Below, one piece after another: positions 46,679 to 62,640 of a stretch of 64,000 nucleotides of DNA. Every line of letters begins with the position of its first letter. Position 1 is the first letter of the stretch. The DNA is from Coturnix japonica (lineage: Eukaryota; Chordata; Aves; Galliformes; Phasianidae). The stretch lies in NCBI RefSeq assembly GCF_001577835.2, contig NC_029520.1, positions 45,852,093 through 45,916,092 on the forward strand, given 5' to 3'. A program made the position numbers and the translations under genes. The notes beneath the pieces are model-generated. The model saw only the letters and a program-made list of their open reading frames with translations, was not told the DNA's origin and ran no database searches.

Positions 46679-48899
46679 CTAATATATACTTATTTTTCCC
46701 TGAAGCAAAATGCGCTCTGTGCACCCACTGGTATGTTTGGGTCTCTTCAGGCTGGGCACTGCATGGAGCCCTGTGCTGGTTCCTTAACCAGGGTGGCTGT
46801 GCCCTGTGCTGGCCTGTAGGCAGTTCCTCTGCCTGCAAACACCCCAGGGCGTCTCTCTGACCCACAGCAGTACAGTGCTACTGCTCTAGGAGTGGCTCAG
46901 TGCGCCTTGTAAGTGTTCTGTAGAGTGAAGTGTTTCACTTTGAGGTGTTTATAGAAGCCTAACTTCCTTTAAAAACAATAAAAAAAGGAAAAAAGAAAGA
47001 AAGAAAATTGGACACAGAACTGAGTTTGGTAATAAGGAGCTGCTTGAAAGAAATGGAATATTTTCAGCAGTTTTGTTGTCAGCATTGAAAGGTTGTTCTT
47101 CATAGACTCAAAAGCGTAAACACAGAACTGTGTTAATGATCAAATGTATGTTGGATGCACGGCCAGAGTGTGTGCTGTTTCTCACTGAGGGCTGCACACA
47201 GCTCTTACTGTTGCTGGTTTGACCAGTACGGTGCTTTTACATCTGTTAAACTCTTATGTTTCAAATTGTGTTGGAAGATAAATCTGCATTATTGAGTACG
47301 CTGTAGCTCTAACAATTCTTACTTAGTTTTCTAGAAAATAAACCCCAATTTCCTAAATCCCAAAAGATGATGGCCGGGCACTTAGAGAAGGTTGTACAGC
47401 TGTGAGCCGCTGTGCTGTTGGTAGTGAGAGAGGAACTCTTAGCATGCAAAACCAAACGCAGAGTCAACTTGAAGTCCTTGTGTTCCCATCAGGAATCAGC
47501 TCCTGCCATGGCCTGGCTCACACACTGCAGTTTCAGGTGGGCTTCTTAGTTTGCTTTTATGTGGGATTTTCTTTCTGAATTTCCTCTGTTCTGGTTGTAG
47601 CCAGCAGGTCTACAAGTACAGGCTCAAGTACAAGACCAAAAAACCCAACTGTTTAATTCTTGGACGTCTTCAGTACTGAACTGAAATCAACAGCTCTAAA
47701 GCAGAAAACTTCAGGCCTTAGGAATGGACGGGTATCTTGGCAGGATGGTGGTATCCTTGGTAGTGCTGCTGGTTTTCAATCTGGCACGATTCCTTGCTTG
47801 GAATAGTAATGCTGAACTTCATTATACAGGTTACAGGGAGTTGAGGTTAAGCCAGTGCCGCTCCTGTTTGCAGTGCATCACTGAGGCCGTTGAGCTGCAC
47901 ATAGGAACAGTTGTATGCAAACGATGGGCACAAAGCTGCCTTTCTCTCTGCTCCTGCCGTAGCCTTCATAGGAATGTTTGTATTGTATATAGTTGAATGT
48001 TGTTGGGGTTTTCCTAAGTGGTTTGCAGGTAGATTTGGAACATTTACCTTTGAAGTTTTCCAGACGGTTCTCTGTGCTCTGATGGGTCCAGGTCAGTAGT
48101 GAAGAAATAACTATTTTTAATGTTGATTTGTCATTTTGAGGAAAATAGTTTTGGTTTTATATGTATATACATTTTGATGTGTGGATTTCATGTCTGAGTA
48201 CAGACTTAAACCTTTCTAAGCCCAGCTTTAAGGTGCAGCATTTTGCTCTGCGTGTCTCATTACTGTTGGTTACAGCAATGGAAGAAATCCAGTGTGGAGG
48301 TCCCAGAACAAATGGCAGTTGTTACTAAGAGCATTCCCTGTCGTTGCCACTTGGAATGAGATTGGTTTGTGTTTTACTACGTCTGTCTTCTAAATACATC
48401 CACCACGGCTCTTTTTACCTTGTGAGCAGTCTGTTCCCAGACCTCGCTGAAATACAGCACAGAGCTGCTGATTCATTTGAAGCTTCAAAGGGTAGAAAAT
48501 AAAGTATTTAAAATGCTCTCACAGGGTCAAAATGAGTGTATCCAGCACATTCTACAGTGTAAATCTGTGTAAAAATTAGTTCCATCTTTCCTGTATAGAA
48601 ACAAATCTCAGTTGTGAAATCCAAAGATGAATAAAGCTGTATAAAGGGAAAGTTCCTAAACTGCATTTATTAAAGCTTGTGTGTTTCAGCAGCGTTAACA
48701 CCAGACTGAGCGGGGCAGATGCTTCCCCAAAGCAACAGCCGTGTCTGCTCTTCATACCCCCAAAGCCATTCTTTTGTGCTGCGTGTTGGATCTCAGACTG
48801 GTGCTGAGTGTGGCTGGCAGAAGGGGCAGAAACCACAGCTACTACTGCTGAGCCTTAAGGTAGACAGTAGCCGGGCTCTGAATGCAATGCCCAGAGAGG

Positions 48900-48902
<3 letters not shown>

Positions 48903-48934
<32 letters not shown>
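48903..48934 (+). repeat. AT microsatellite, 16 units
   Basis: Uninterrupted (AT)16 just before an AATAAA at 48948, between the KLC1 and XRCC3 3' ends. Confidence 0.95.
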
Positions 48935-48936
<2 letters not shown>

Positions 48937-48947
48937 TATATAATATA

Positions 48948-48953
48948 AATAAA
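48948..48953 (+). terminator. KLC1: Possible distal KLC1 poly(A) signal
   Basis: Last plus-strand AATAAA before the XRCC3 terminal region. Whether it is used is unknown. Confidence 0.3.
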
Positions 48954-49139
48954 ACTACAATCCACCACCTATTACAATAGGATGAGCAATGTACTGGGAG
49001 GTGGGCCAGCAAATAGGAGAGTAATTCTAGTGGTAGCTATGCAGCATGAAACATCAGCATTTGAAGACTGAGGACTTGTGGTGATAAGCTACTGCAACCT
49101 GATGTCTTTTTTCCTTCAATTGAGGACACAAAGACTTAA

Positions 49140-49742
49140 AAGCTTCATTGTTGGGTTTTATTTTAAAAAAATAATGTAATAAATGATTGTGGTCGCTTAC
49201 AAATACAGGCTGGGTGACCTGGGGAGGAGGGGGGAGATGGGAAACGTGTGAAAGCTTAACAGGTATGTGATACAAGTGAGTGTCACCCACTGATAGCAAC
49301 AGCCACCCACCGAGCACACCAAGTTTTAAGGCCATTGGAAGGTGTGGATGAATAAGTTCATTGAGCTGTCCCTCACCCTGAATGCAGCAACGGTTTCAAA
49401 AAGCACCCAGAGCAATTACTATTCATGAGGTCAGCAGAAGATGGGGAGAGAAACCTGTGAAGCTCTGATAAAAGAGCAGGGGCTGTGTGGATGAACACAG
49501 CTGAAGGTGCCACTCAATCCTTGCAGCAAGGATTACTCACGTATCTCACGGATACATCCGGACACAAAAAGAGCATCTCTGCACAATGTAGAAAGAACAC
49601 TTGATGTCATTGGCAGACACCCTTTATGTATTTCACATCCCTTCCTCTGCCGTAGGAAGAATTTCATTTCACTAATGCTCCTTCCTGAAGCAAAGCAGGT
49701 TCAACACACTTTTGGAACAGGATCCGATCCTGCAGAACGAGC
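49140..49742 (-). other. XRCC3: XRCC3 3'UTR
   Basis: From the stop codon to just past the minus-strand AATAAA. The end is estimated. Confidence 0.5.
49157..49162 (-). terminator. XRCC3: XRCC3 poly(A) signal (TTTATT on +)
   Basis: First AATAAA on the minus strand after the XRCC3 stop, giving a 3'UTR of about 600 nt. Confidence 0.55.
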
Positions 49743-49950
49743 TTACTTCATTCCTCTCACACCTTCCAGTTTTACTGTAAAGCAGCAGCAGGATGGAGGC
49801 AGATGAGGAGCAAACACGACTCTTAAGGTCCTGACGCTTGCAGGGTGGTGGCACGCAGCTCCAGGTGCTGGTTCAGGCTGTGGCACCCTGCTGACCATCA
49901 GTCTCATTAGCAGCTGATTTGCCCAGGTTATTCCAAGTGCTGGAAAGACT
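49743..49950 (-). CDS. XRCC3: XRCC3 coding exon 7 (stop codon)
   Basis: Encodes [20 protein letters not shown] to EGVRGMK and TAA at 49745-49743. Acceptor GACAGCAG. The middle part ([20 protein letters not shown]) is variable. Confidence 0.95.
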
Positions 49951-52900
49951 CTGCTGTCAGCAGCGCTATAAAGGAAGCAGTGCAGATTTCTGTATGTATC
50001 AATTTCATATGGAACATTTTGGCTTCTGTTGGAACAAAATTCCATTGGAACTGCTCTACTGAGACACAGTGATGTAGCTTCTAGTTTAATCCAGTACTGC
50101 TGCATAATGCACCACTGCTGTTAATGCACATCAGTAGATTGTGCTGGTGGTTAAATGGTGCCCTGCACAGCACTGCTCTGTTTCTGTGGTGGATGACTCA
50201 CCTGTAGCCACACGGTGCAGCTTCTGACTCGCTCACAGCATCGGTCACCTGCAGCAGAACAACAACACGTGTGGCTGAGCTGCTGTTGTGCATTCGATAC
50301 CAGCAAACAGAAGGGCAGGGAGCAACACCAACAAAATTCAGGTTATTGGGCCAAGTTAGAAAAACCCATATTCTTTCAAAGCAAACTAAAAGCTGTGGTA
50401 GCTGTAGCATATATGAATTTATTTAACACATCCACACCCATCAGAATGCAGCCTTGAAGGATGTTCACATTGATGCCATACCTGATTAATGCACATTATT
50501 GGAGTCCTGAATCTGGTGCTTAAGCCGTGGAGCTGAGCTCCAAATGTCTGCAAATAACGAGCCTTCAGAACAGAATCCGAAGCCCCAAATTCACATCGAA
50601 ACAAAGCAGCAATGGAATCGATGACCACCAACCGCACCACGCCTCTCGTGAGCAGGAAAGAGATTCTCTTTGTAATGCAGTTGTGGAAGGTGTCCTGTGC
50701 CCAGAATGCAAACAGCGTTAGAACAGAACGGAGATGAGACCCTTGCAGCCTGGGGTCTCGTCTCTAACAGTGGTGTACAGCAGCTGGATATAAAGGAGAA
50801 CAAGCACATGGTGACACTCTCAACTTCTGGCCAATTTGTTTCAATGAGGGCAGAAAAGGTGATTGTGTGAGTCTCAGTTCTCCTGATTGCTGCCACCAGG
50901 TAAAAGCAGCATCAAACACAGCAAGAATTAAACAATAGCCTTCAGCTCCCTGCAGCTTTTACAACTCAACTGTGATTCTCGAGTTTGATTTGCAGTAAGA
51001 CTCATTCTATTAAACTAACTGTTCTTTCTTGGTTATTTTCCCCCCTCAAAAATATAAACATTACAACATAAAAGACATCTTGGCTGGGATAGAGTTGATT
51101 TTCTCCATAGAGACTCCTACGTTTTGGATCTGTGAATAAAATAGCTGGGGATAACATGCAGCCTCTTTGGTCTCCTGCAACAAAGAACTTCCTCTGGTTC
51201 CTGGATTACAGCATTATGATCATGTATCTGTAAGCTGTGCTGTTACCTACCAGGTCTGCTGCGTGCTCAACAAAGATACTGTTCCCAAACCTGATCCGCT
51301 GTATGATTTCAGGTGGCACATCTGCACGCAACTTATGCTGCTGAGCTATCAGCTGCTGCAAACGCTTACTTGGGAATGCGTCCTCTGTACAAACGTAGAC
51401 AGCTCCTGCAATCAAGAAGGAATCCTCTGTTACTGCAGCGTGACTTACAGTTTCCCTGTGTGCTCCCCAGCAATCCACTAGGTGACGCTCCTCCTGCACC
51501 ACTGCCGAGCAGTGAAGTGAATTCTTATAGAATGTGAAGAAATTTCTTATAGAAATCCCTGCAGTTCTCATCCTCCCAGTCAGATTTTCAGTTTCTCAAA
51601 CATCAGCAAGAGAAACCTCTACAACAAATGTGATGTTACATGTATTCAGCATCAATATGTGCTCCAATAAACCAATTATAGCTTGCAACGTAGAATATCA
51701 AACTAATGAAAGCCAGGCTAACTTGTGCTGAGGTATCTTCAGGCTAAATGAATGCACTCTGCACTACCCAGCTACCATTCCTATTCACAGCTGATTAGCA
51801 CAGCGCTGCCTAATTCAGGCAGACGGACATTTCTTTACCACAGATACTGACTTACAGAGAGAGCATCTGCTTTGGAAAGACCAGTCTGACCATACGGTGC
51901 CTGTGTGTGTGGAGCAGAAGGGTGTCACTCCATTCCTCCATGCAGACAAAATGAACCTGACCTGCCACGCACCAAACCTGCCTGGTTAACAAGAAGAAAA
52001 CGTTTGCTGCTGGTTCTAATTCAGAATTCTAATAGGGATTTGCACGTCACTTTGCATTCATGTGTTACTCGTGAATATGGGCATGGAAAATAGGTTCAGC
52101 CAATATGCAATAGACCATAACTGACGTTCTTGGAATAGCAGAAAGAAAACCTTGAGGCAAAGGGTGTCCTCATTGCTTGGTTTACTGCCAGCATTCGAGA
52201 ACTGTAAACAGGATTAGCATGAAGTTAAGCGAAGGAAGTACACAATAGATCTAGACTGCCTAAAGAAATGCAATTCACCATTTCCATCTAAGGGGGAAGG
52301 AGACCATGCAGCACATCAGCTTTCTGCACCTTGCCCACCTCTAAAACGTTGCTGTTCTCAAGCAGCAATCCCAAACTTGCCTGTTGTAAAAAACATGGAA
52401 AGGCCACAAAGCCTGAAGTTGGTAATTCACACTTTGCTGCTACAGTTCAGCATCTAAAAGCCTGACAAGAGCTATTTGTTACCTGTCACTAAAGTACAAC
52501 TTTGGTAAATGGGATAAAAACCCGGACTCCCAAAGTAGTAATTAATTTCTGACCACGCTGAAAGAGACCAAAAGGTTCTAATTTAACTGAGGTGCCCACA
52601 TTACAGCACTCCAGATCCCACCACAGAGTGGCACAGAGTGCAGTTTAACACAGGAAGGAACTGAATGGAATATATCTGCTTCGGTTCTGATTAATGACAT
52701 CACTTAAACCAAAGTAAGGTCAGCTAAAGTGTAATTTCTGCCCATTATATTAAACCCAGTGTGGAACGGAAGGAAGAGTAACACTGCTGCCAAATCACAC
52801 CGATGGCACTGGGAGTAAATCCTTCCATGTAAGAATAAATCCTTCCATGTAAGGGCAGTGAGGCCCTGGCACTGCTGCACAGAGCTGTGGGTGCCCCATC

Positions 52901-53963
52901 CCTGGAGGAGCCCAAGGCCAGGATGGATGGAGCCCTGGGCAGCCTGAGCTGGTGGGGGGCAACCAGCCCATGGCAGAGGGGTGAAACCGTGTGGTCTTTC
53001 AGGCTCCTTTCAAACCAAACCATTCTGTGATTCTATAGTGTCCTCAGTACATTCCTCCAAGTGGCAAATCAATCAATACTTACATATCGATACTTACCCG
53101 ACTCCAATCCACCGTATCTGTAAGGATACTGCACACAAAGGCACAGCTGCAAACCAATCTGAGTCTTCCCAGCAGAACTCTCCCCAGCAAGTTCTGTGAT
53201 CCCCACTAAAGGGATGCCACCCTTCAACAAATCATCAAGCACCGAACAGCCCAGGCTGAGCTTCTGGCACTGGGAGGAGAAACAATCCTTGTCTTGGTAG
53301 AGCTGAAGAGCTGCGTGGGTTTTGAAATCAAACAGAAAGAAGGAAAAAGTCACTTGGAGCATCTCTGCAGGGCCAGCAGTGTGTCTGCAGGGCCAGCAGT
53401 GTTTCTGCAGGGCCAGCAGTGTTTGCAGCCTTAACAGCACGTTGTTCCTATTGTATTCCCCACCTGTGAGCACACGGTCCTTCCTCAGAGCACGGCAGAC
53501 CGTTCTCAGCAGATGCCCCACATCCGCACTGGGCAACTTGAGCAGCCTCTGCAGGTCGGCTCCGGAGAGATGTAACAGCTCCTGCATGGACTTGATGTCG
53601 GCTGGAACAGAGAGAAGCTCATCAACACCACAAATAGCAGCATCCCATCAGTCACATACAGATACCAGCACCCCAACACAGTCACACACAGATACCAGCA
53701 TCCCATCAGTCACACACAGATACCAGCACCCCAACACAGTCACACACAGATACCAGCACCCCAACACAGTCACACACAGCAGCTTCCTGACATCCCGCTG
53801 CTGGTTTCCTTCAGGTCACACAGCACACTATTGTATCCTGTGCACTGAGCTGCCACAGGACCCCACAGAACTCACTCATCACTTCACACCCCATGCAGGG
53901 CGCGTTACCTTTCTTAAGGGCCGCGATCACCTTCGGGTTCAGGTCGAACTGGTCCCAGTCCAT
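49743..53963 (-). CDS. XRCC3: XRCC3, RAD51 paralogue (spliced gene, whole coding span)
   Basis: XRCC3 pairs with RAD51C (CX3 complex) in nuclear homologous-recombination repair. Seven coding exons join in phase to 342 aa (mammalian about 346). N-terminal segment [18 protein letters not shown] and an HhH-like region ([20 protein letters not shown]); RecA/RAD51 core with Walker A GESSAGKT at 107-114 and Walker B LVVID at 209-213; ending [33 protein letters not shown] and [15 protein letters not shown] and APHLPPS are recognisable XRCC3 signatures. Start chosen because it matches the mammalian N-terminus; an in-frame stop-free extension upstream lacks an ATG. Shares its promoter with ZFYVE21 and meets KLC1 tail to tail. 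Intron 2 is stop-free. Confidence 0.97.
50202..50248 (-). CDS. XRCC3: XRCC3 coding exon 6 (47 nt)
   Basis: Encodes [15 protein letters not shown] plus two bases of Arg. It corresponds to the poorly conserved loop after CINQV in mammals and is a few residues shorter. Acceptor CTGCAG, donor GTGAGT. Confidence 0.9.
50482..50694 (-). CDS. XRCC3: XRCC3 coding exon 5 (Walker B)
   Basis: 71 codons from [20 protein letters not shown] through [17 protein letters not shown] to RTPIMCINQ. Acceptor GGCACAG, donor GTATGG. This exon carries the Walker B Asp. Confidence 0.96.
51251..51405 (-). CDS. XRCC3: XRCC3 coding exon 4
   Basis: Encodes [20 protein letters not shown], then [15 protein letters not shown] and IFVEHAADL. 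Acceptor TTGCAG, donor GTAGGT, phase 0 at the end. Confidence 0.96.
52815..52854 (+). repeat. Near-perfect 19-20 bp duplication
   Basis: TAAATCCTTCCATGTAAG occurs twice in tandem at the 5' border of the CR1 in XRCC3 intron 3. Confidence 0.8.
52855..53038 (+). mobile_element. CR1 LINE 3' fragment
   Basis: GTGGGTGCCCCATCCCTGGA, AAGGCCAGGATGGATGGAGC and GGGCAGCCTGAGCTGGTGGG are CR1 ORF2-end and 3'UTR sequence, followed by CCATTCTGTGATTCTATAG at the 3' end. Plus orientation, so antisense to XRCC3 (intron 3). It ends about 60 bp from the exon 3 donor. Confidence 0.92.
53098..53310 (-). CDS. XRCC3: XRCC3 coding exon 3 (Walker A)
   Basis: Encodes [40 protein letters not shown] and [19 protein letters not shown], containing the ATP-binding P-loop. 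Acceptor CCACGCAG, donor GTAAGT. Confidence 0.96.
53364..53423 (+). repeat. 20-bp tandem repeat, three copies, in XRCC3 intron 2
   Basis: TCTGCAGGGCCAGCAGTGTT at 53364, 53384 and 53404 with one mismatch. It fills more than a third of the 153-bp intron. Confidence 0.9.
53464..53601 (-). CDS. XRCC3: XRCC3 coding exon 2
   Basis: Encodes [20 protein letters not shown], then [14 protein letters not shown] and [10 protein letters not shown], ending one base into a Gly/Ala codon. Acceptor TGTTCCAG, donor GTGGGG, which is weak. Confidence 0.95.
53649..53779 (+). repeat. 28-30 bp minisatellite in XRCC3 intron 1
   Basis: The unit begins CAGTCACACACAGATACCAG and continues CACCCCAACA. About 4.4 copies, one of 28 bp; copies differ at few positions, so the array is young and likely variable in length. 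Confidence 0.93.
53909..53963 (-). CDS. XRCC3: XRCC3 coding exon 1
   Basis: ATG at 53963-53961; 18 residues plus one base ([18 protein letters not shown]). Donor GTAACG. The 5'UTR lies within the GC-rich promoter. Confidence 0.95.
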
Positions 53964-54064
53964 GTCCCGGCCCGGCCCAGCGCTGAGCTCAGCATCGGGG
54001 GGCGGTGATACCCCCAGCCGGACACAGCCGCAGTAACACACGGTTCAATGCGGGCTGTCGGTGC

Positions 54065-54076
54065 CAACATGGCGGG
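54065..54076 (-). promoter_or_regulatory. YY1-type site (CCCGCCATGTTG on the minus strand)
   Basis: About 100 bp upstream of the XRCC3 ATG, in XRCC3 orientation. Same CCGCCATGTTG core as in the KLC1 promoter. Confidence 0.55.
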
Positions 54077-54191
54077 TCCCACAGCACCGTCACCACCGGG
54101 TTAGCGCCGTAACCACACAGTGCCGTAAAGCGCGGCACTGTCGCGCGCACTGCCTTTACGACAGCGAACCCGAGATCACCTCAGCGCCTCA

Positions 54192-54215
54192 CCCCCCCCC
54201 CCCCCCCCCCCCCCC
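54192..54215 (+). repeat. C24 homopolymer in the shared promoter
   Basis: Twenty-four C in a row (G-run on the minus strand), between the XRCC3 and ZFYVE21 starts. Could form quadruplex/i-motif structures. Length is probably unstable or misassembled. Confidence 0.9.
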
Positions 54216-54294
54216 AACAGGCCCTTACACCCTCCGCGCCGCAGGCTCCGCAGCCAATGGGCGGGCAGCCCGCTCTTACGTCACCTGTTGCTAG

Positions 54295-59913
<5,619 letters not shown>

Positions 59914-60620
59914 GAAGTGAGTGAAGTGCTGGAGGCTTGAGAGCAGACACCAGCAGCGGAGGACCTGCATCTCACCTTGTGCTAATCCGACAACTGGTTA
60001 ACACTTTTCTCTCGACTTTTTTTTTCTCATTCCAATGTGGTTCATCATGTCAGAACTGGTAAACACACCATCTTTCTGTTTTGAACCATGAGTATTCACT
60101 ATAGTGTGCAATATGTATGCAATTAATGCTTTAAACAGTCTCACCTTTTCAGACTTTGTATATTTTGTTAGACCTTTATTGCCTTTATAGGCACTTAATA
60201 TGAATATGAAAGTGACCTGCACTACAGCTCATGTACAGCACAACTTTTATAGTAACCATTATATTTACTGTTTGCCACAAAAAGCAAACTACGGTGTATG
60301 TCTCTTCTGCAGAGAATAGCTTTTGGGTATAGATCTCAGGTTTTTCCCTCTATCCAAATGTTTAAAATCAATGGACAACAGAATCTGCCTTAGATACGAT
60401 TTTATAGAATCACTTGATTTTCTTTTTTCTAAACACATTTCATGGAATATCACCGAATTGGAATCACATGGTTTTGGAACTTCCCTTCTGTATTAACAGA
60501 TGAGTTTTAGTTTTGTATTTTCTTTTTGCTAACTAGCTTTTGTTAATCTAACTGTAATGCTACCTGGAATTGTATACGTTTTCATGTACAAAAATGAATA
60601 AATTAATTCACTTATTTAAA
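59914..60620 (+). other. ZFYVE21: ZFYVE21 3'UTR
   Basis: AT-rich sequence from the stop to just past the AATAAA at 60597. Confidence 0.65.
60597..60602 (+). terminator. ZFYVE21: ZFYVE21 poly(A) signal AATAAA
   Basis: Canonical hexamer about 684 nt after the stop, in AATGAATAAATTAATTC. Confidence 0.65.
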
Positions 60621-61114
60621 CAGGAGCGATACTTACTGTCACGACGCACAGTTGCTTTAGTAGCTGCCTGCTGCCATCTGAATGTTGGAGCTTTGCCTTC
60701 TCATAAACAGGACCCTCATTTCAGTTTTAAGCTTTGATGATTTGCTGACTCCTCTGACTAAACCTAACGGAGCCAACATCTTTCTCCTTCCGCTGTCCTA
60801 GGATGGTAAAAATGGAGTGAACAAACACACGAGGCTCAGGTGTCAGCTTAAGTGTGAAGGACCCCTCAGAGCTTTTCTAGCCAAGTCTGAAGTTGTTGCA
60901 GTCGCAAGACAGGAGCTCACAGTGTAAGGTGCTTCAAAATATACAGGGCAAGTCATTCTCTGTACAGTGCATATAACAACGAGGAAACCTCAACCAGCAG
61001 GCAGCACAAGCTCCAACTGGTCCTTTAATGCTGACTGTGAGGGAAGGCCCAGCTATGGTTGCTACTTATATAAACTTACGGGAGAATGCAGCCAACGCCT
61101 TAGCAGTACTTTAC

Positions 61115-61120
61115 TTTATT
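61115..61120 (-). terminator. PPP1R13B: PPP1R13B distal poly(A) signal (TTTATT on +)
   Basis: Minus-strand AATAAA about 1.5 kb after the stop and about 500 bp from the ZFYVE21 end. Confidence 0.45.
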
Positions 61121-62501
61121 GTGCACATTTACATTTTCTCTGCATTACTGTATCGGAGGCTCTTGAAATCATGACATTCATGTAGCAGATTCGTCAACAA
61201 TAATACCCTTTCACTTTTCACCACAATATATACAGTTAATGCTGACCTGTGGTAAAAGCAAGTTACAGCACTGCAGAAATGGATATATAAATTATACACA
61301 GAACTTGTACATGAGGCATTAATCAAATTGCATACTGTTTAATGGGAGAAAATTACAAGAAATATGGCTACAACTTAACTTAGAATGGGAAATTCAAAAT
61401 ATACTTTTGGTATATAAAATCATGTACAATTAAAATTCCAGTGAAGTGCTTTTTTTTCTTTTTTGCTTGAAACTACAATGTAGTGGAATAGATTATTGCA
61501 TAACTTGCCTTGGCAACAGATGGAGGCTGCCAAGAACCACAGAAACTGTCCTCAAATTAGCTCCTGCCTTTCTTAAATCCTCCTTTATAATATACCTCAT
61601 TTCTTTCTTCTCCTTCACTCAACATCTCTACACACCTCACTTTCTACTTCTACTCAGTCCTTCATTTTTTTCCTTCTAGACTGACCTGGGCAGATGTAAA
61701 ATGACACAGCGTTACCCTTACCAGACTCTTACCTTTCTCAACTATTGCACTTTCATCCATACAGACATACAAATCCTTTAAGCTGCTGCAAGTTCACTAT
61801 TAACTGTTCTGTCCTGAAGGGACAAACCGCAGTGGTTATTAGGGGAACCTTTACATTAGTAGAGGTAACACTGGTGCTGTAGGCTGAATAATAAGGAAAT
61901 AGAACACCAAGTGAACTATCGTGTAGGGGCTTTGAAAAGTGTACTAATACTGTTGTTTGGTTAGTTCTCTAGCTTGGTTCTAAATGCAGATTTATACTAG
62001 ATGCTAGACTATGTAAAGCTTTTGTTGGGGTTGCCTAAACTAGGATATAAGTGCGAAAGCACGTTAACACTTAATCCCAGCCTTCGTAAAGCTTTGGTGA
62101 GTACTTTCTGATGAATGGAATTGGTGAAGATCTTGTGTCCTAGAACCCAAAGAGTCGATGAGCAATGAGAGAACTCAACATTCACCGGTATTGAAGAAAA
62201 CATCCAAAATCCTGACGTGGGACAGTTACTGTGGGGTTGGAGCAAACTGGACAGCTTATCTGCACTTCGCAAATGACACCTCTGAACATTTAACACAAGA
62301 AAGCTCCTACCACACTGAACTTGAACTCAATACACCACTTTAGACAACAGTTGGCGGAACACTGTAGGTAGTGGAGATACGGCTCTCCTCATCAGTGGTG
62401 GGTCACATAGAACAAGATTCATTTACAAACTGCAGATCTTGAAACTCTTGGATGCTGTCCATTTAACAAGAGAAAGCACCATTAAAACTAAGTATCATAG
62501 T

Positions 62502-62507
62502 TTTATT
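62502..62507 (-). terminator. PPP1R13B: PPP1R13B proximal poly(A) signal (TTTATT on +)
   Basis: Minus-strand AATAAA about 92 nt after the stop. Either or both signals may be used. Confidence 0.4.
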
Positions 62508-62598
62508 TCTCCATGTGAAATGATCAAAATCAATGGCTCCAGTGTATGCTTTAAGTTTCCAGTTACCAGCAAGGTATTGCACTGTTGTACAACTGAAT

Positions 62599-62640
62599 TC
62601 AAGCAAGGGTTCGCTGTCTAGGTTTTATTCGTGGATATAA
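62599..62640 (-). CDS. PPP1R13B: PPP1R13B last coding exon
   Basis: Thirteen residues, [13 protein letters not shown], and TGA at 62601-62599. Acceptor TTTTTTACAG. Too short to be found as an open frame but matches the invariant ASPP C-terminus. Confidence 0.95.
   Translation of the reverse strand, partial: LYPRIKPRQRTLA

Larger units (their letters stand above)
44952..48970 (+). other. KLC1: KLC1 3'UTR and downstream sequence (end uncertain)
   Basis: Begins after the KLC1 TGA. AATAAA hexamers occur at 44988, 46977, 48498, 48630 and 48948, so cleavage could occur soon after the stop or up to 4 kb later. The stretch is mostly AT-rich but has a G+C-rich, coding-like patch at about 45690-46060 and AT microsatellites at 46660 and 48903. 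No other gene is recognised. Confidence 0.5.
61095..62598 (-). other. PPP1R13B: PPP1R13B 3'UTR (extent by distal signal)
   Basis: Noncoding AT-rich stretch downstream of the PPP1R13B stop. No other gene seen. The left edge assumes use of the signal at 61115-61120. Confidence 0.5.

Noticed and set aside
53649-53779. CRISPR-like array
   Set aside because: Units are contiguous with no unique spacers between them, in a vertebrate intron. It is a minisatellite.
53322-54008. 228-codon plus-strand open frame
   Set aside because: It is antisense to XRCC3 exons 1-2 and its middle is the translation of the minisatellite (repeated [10 protein letters not shown]-like units). No domain seen.
53964-54041. 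Longer XRCC3 N-terminus
   Set aside because: The frame is open upstream to about 54041, but the first codon there is GTG, not ATG, and the ATG at 53963 matches the known N-terminus.
54065-54076. CAACATGGCGGG as a TISU start of a plus-strand gene
   Set aside because: The plus-strand frame from that ATG stops after 11 codons and is not joined to ZFYVE21. The element reads better as a YY1 site for XRCC3.
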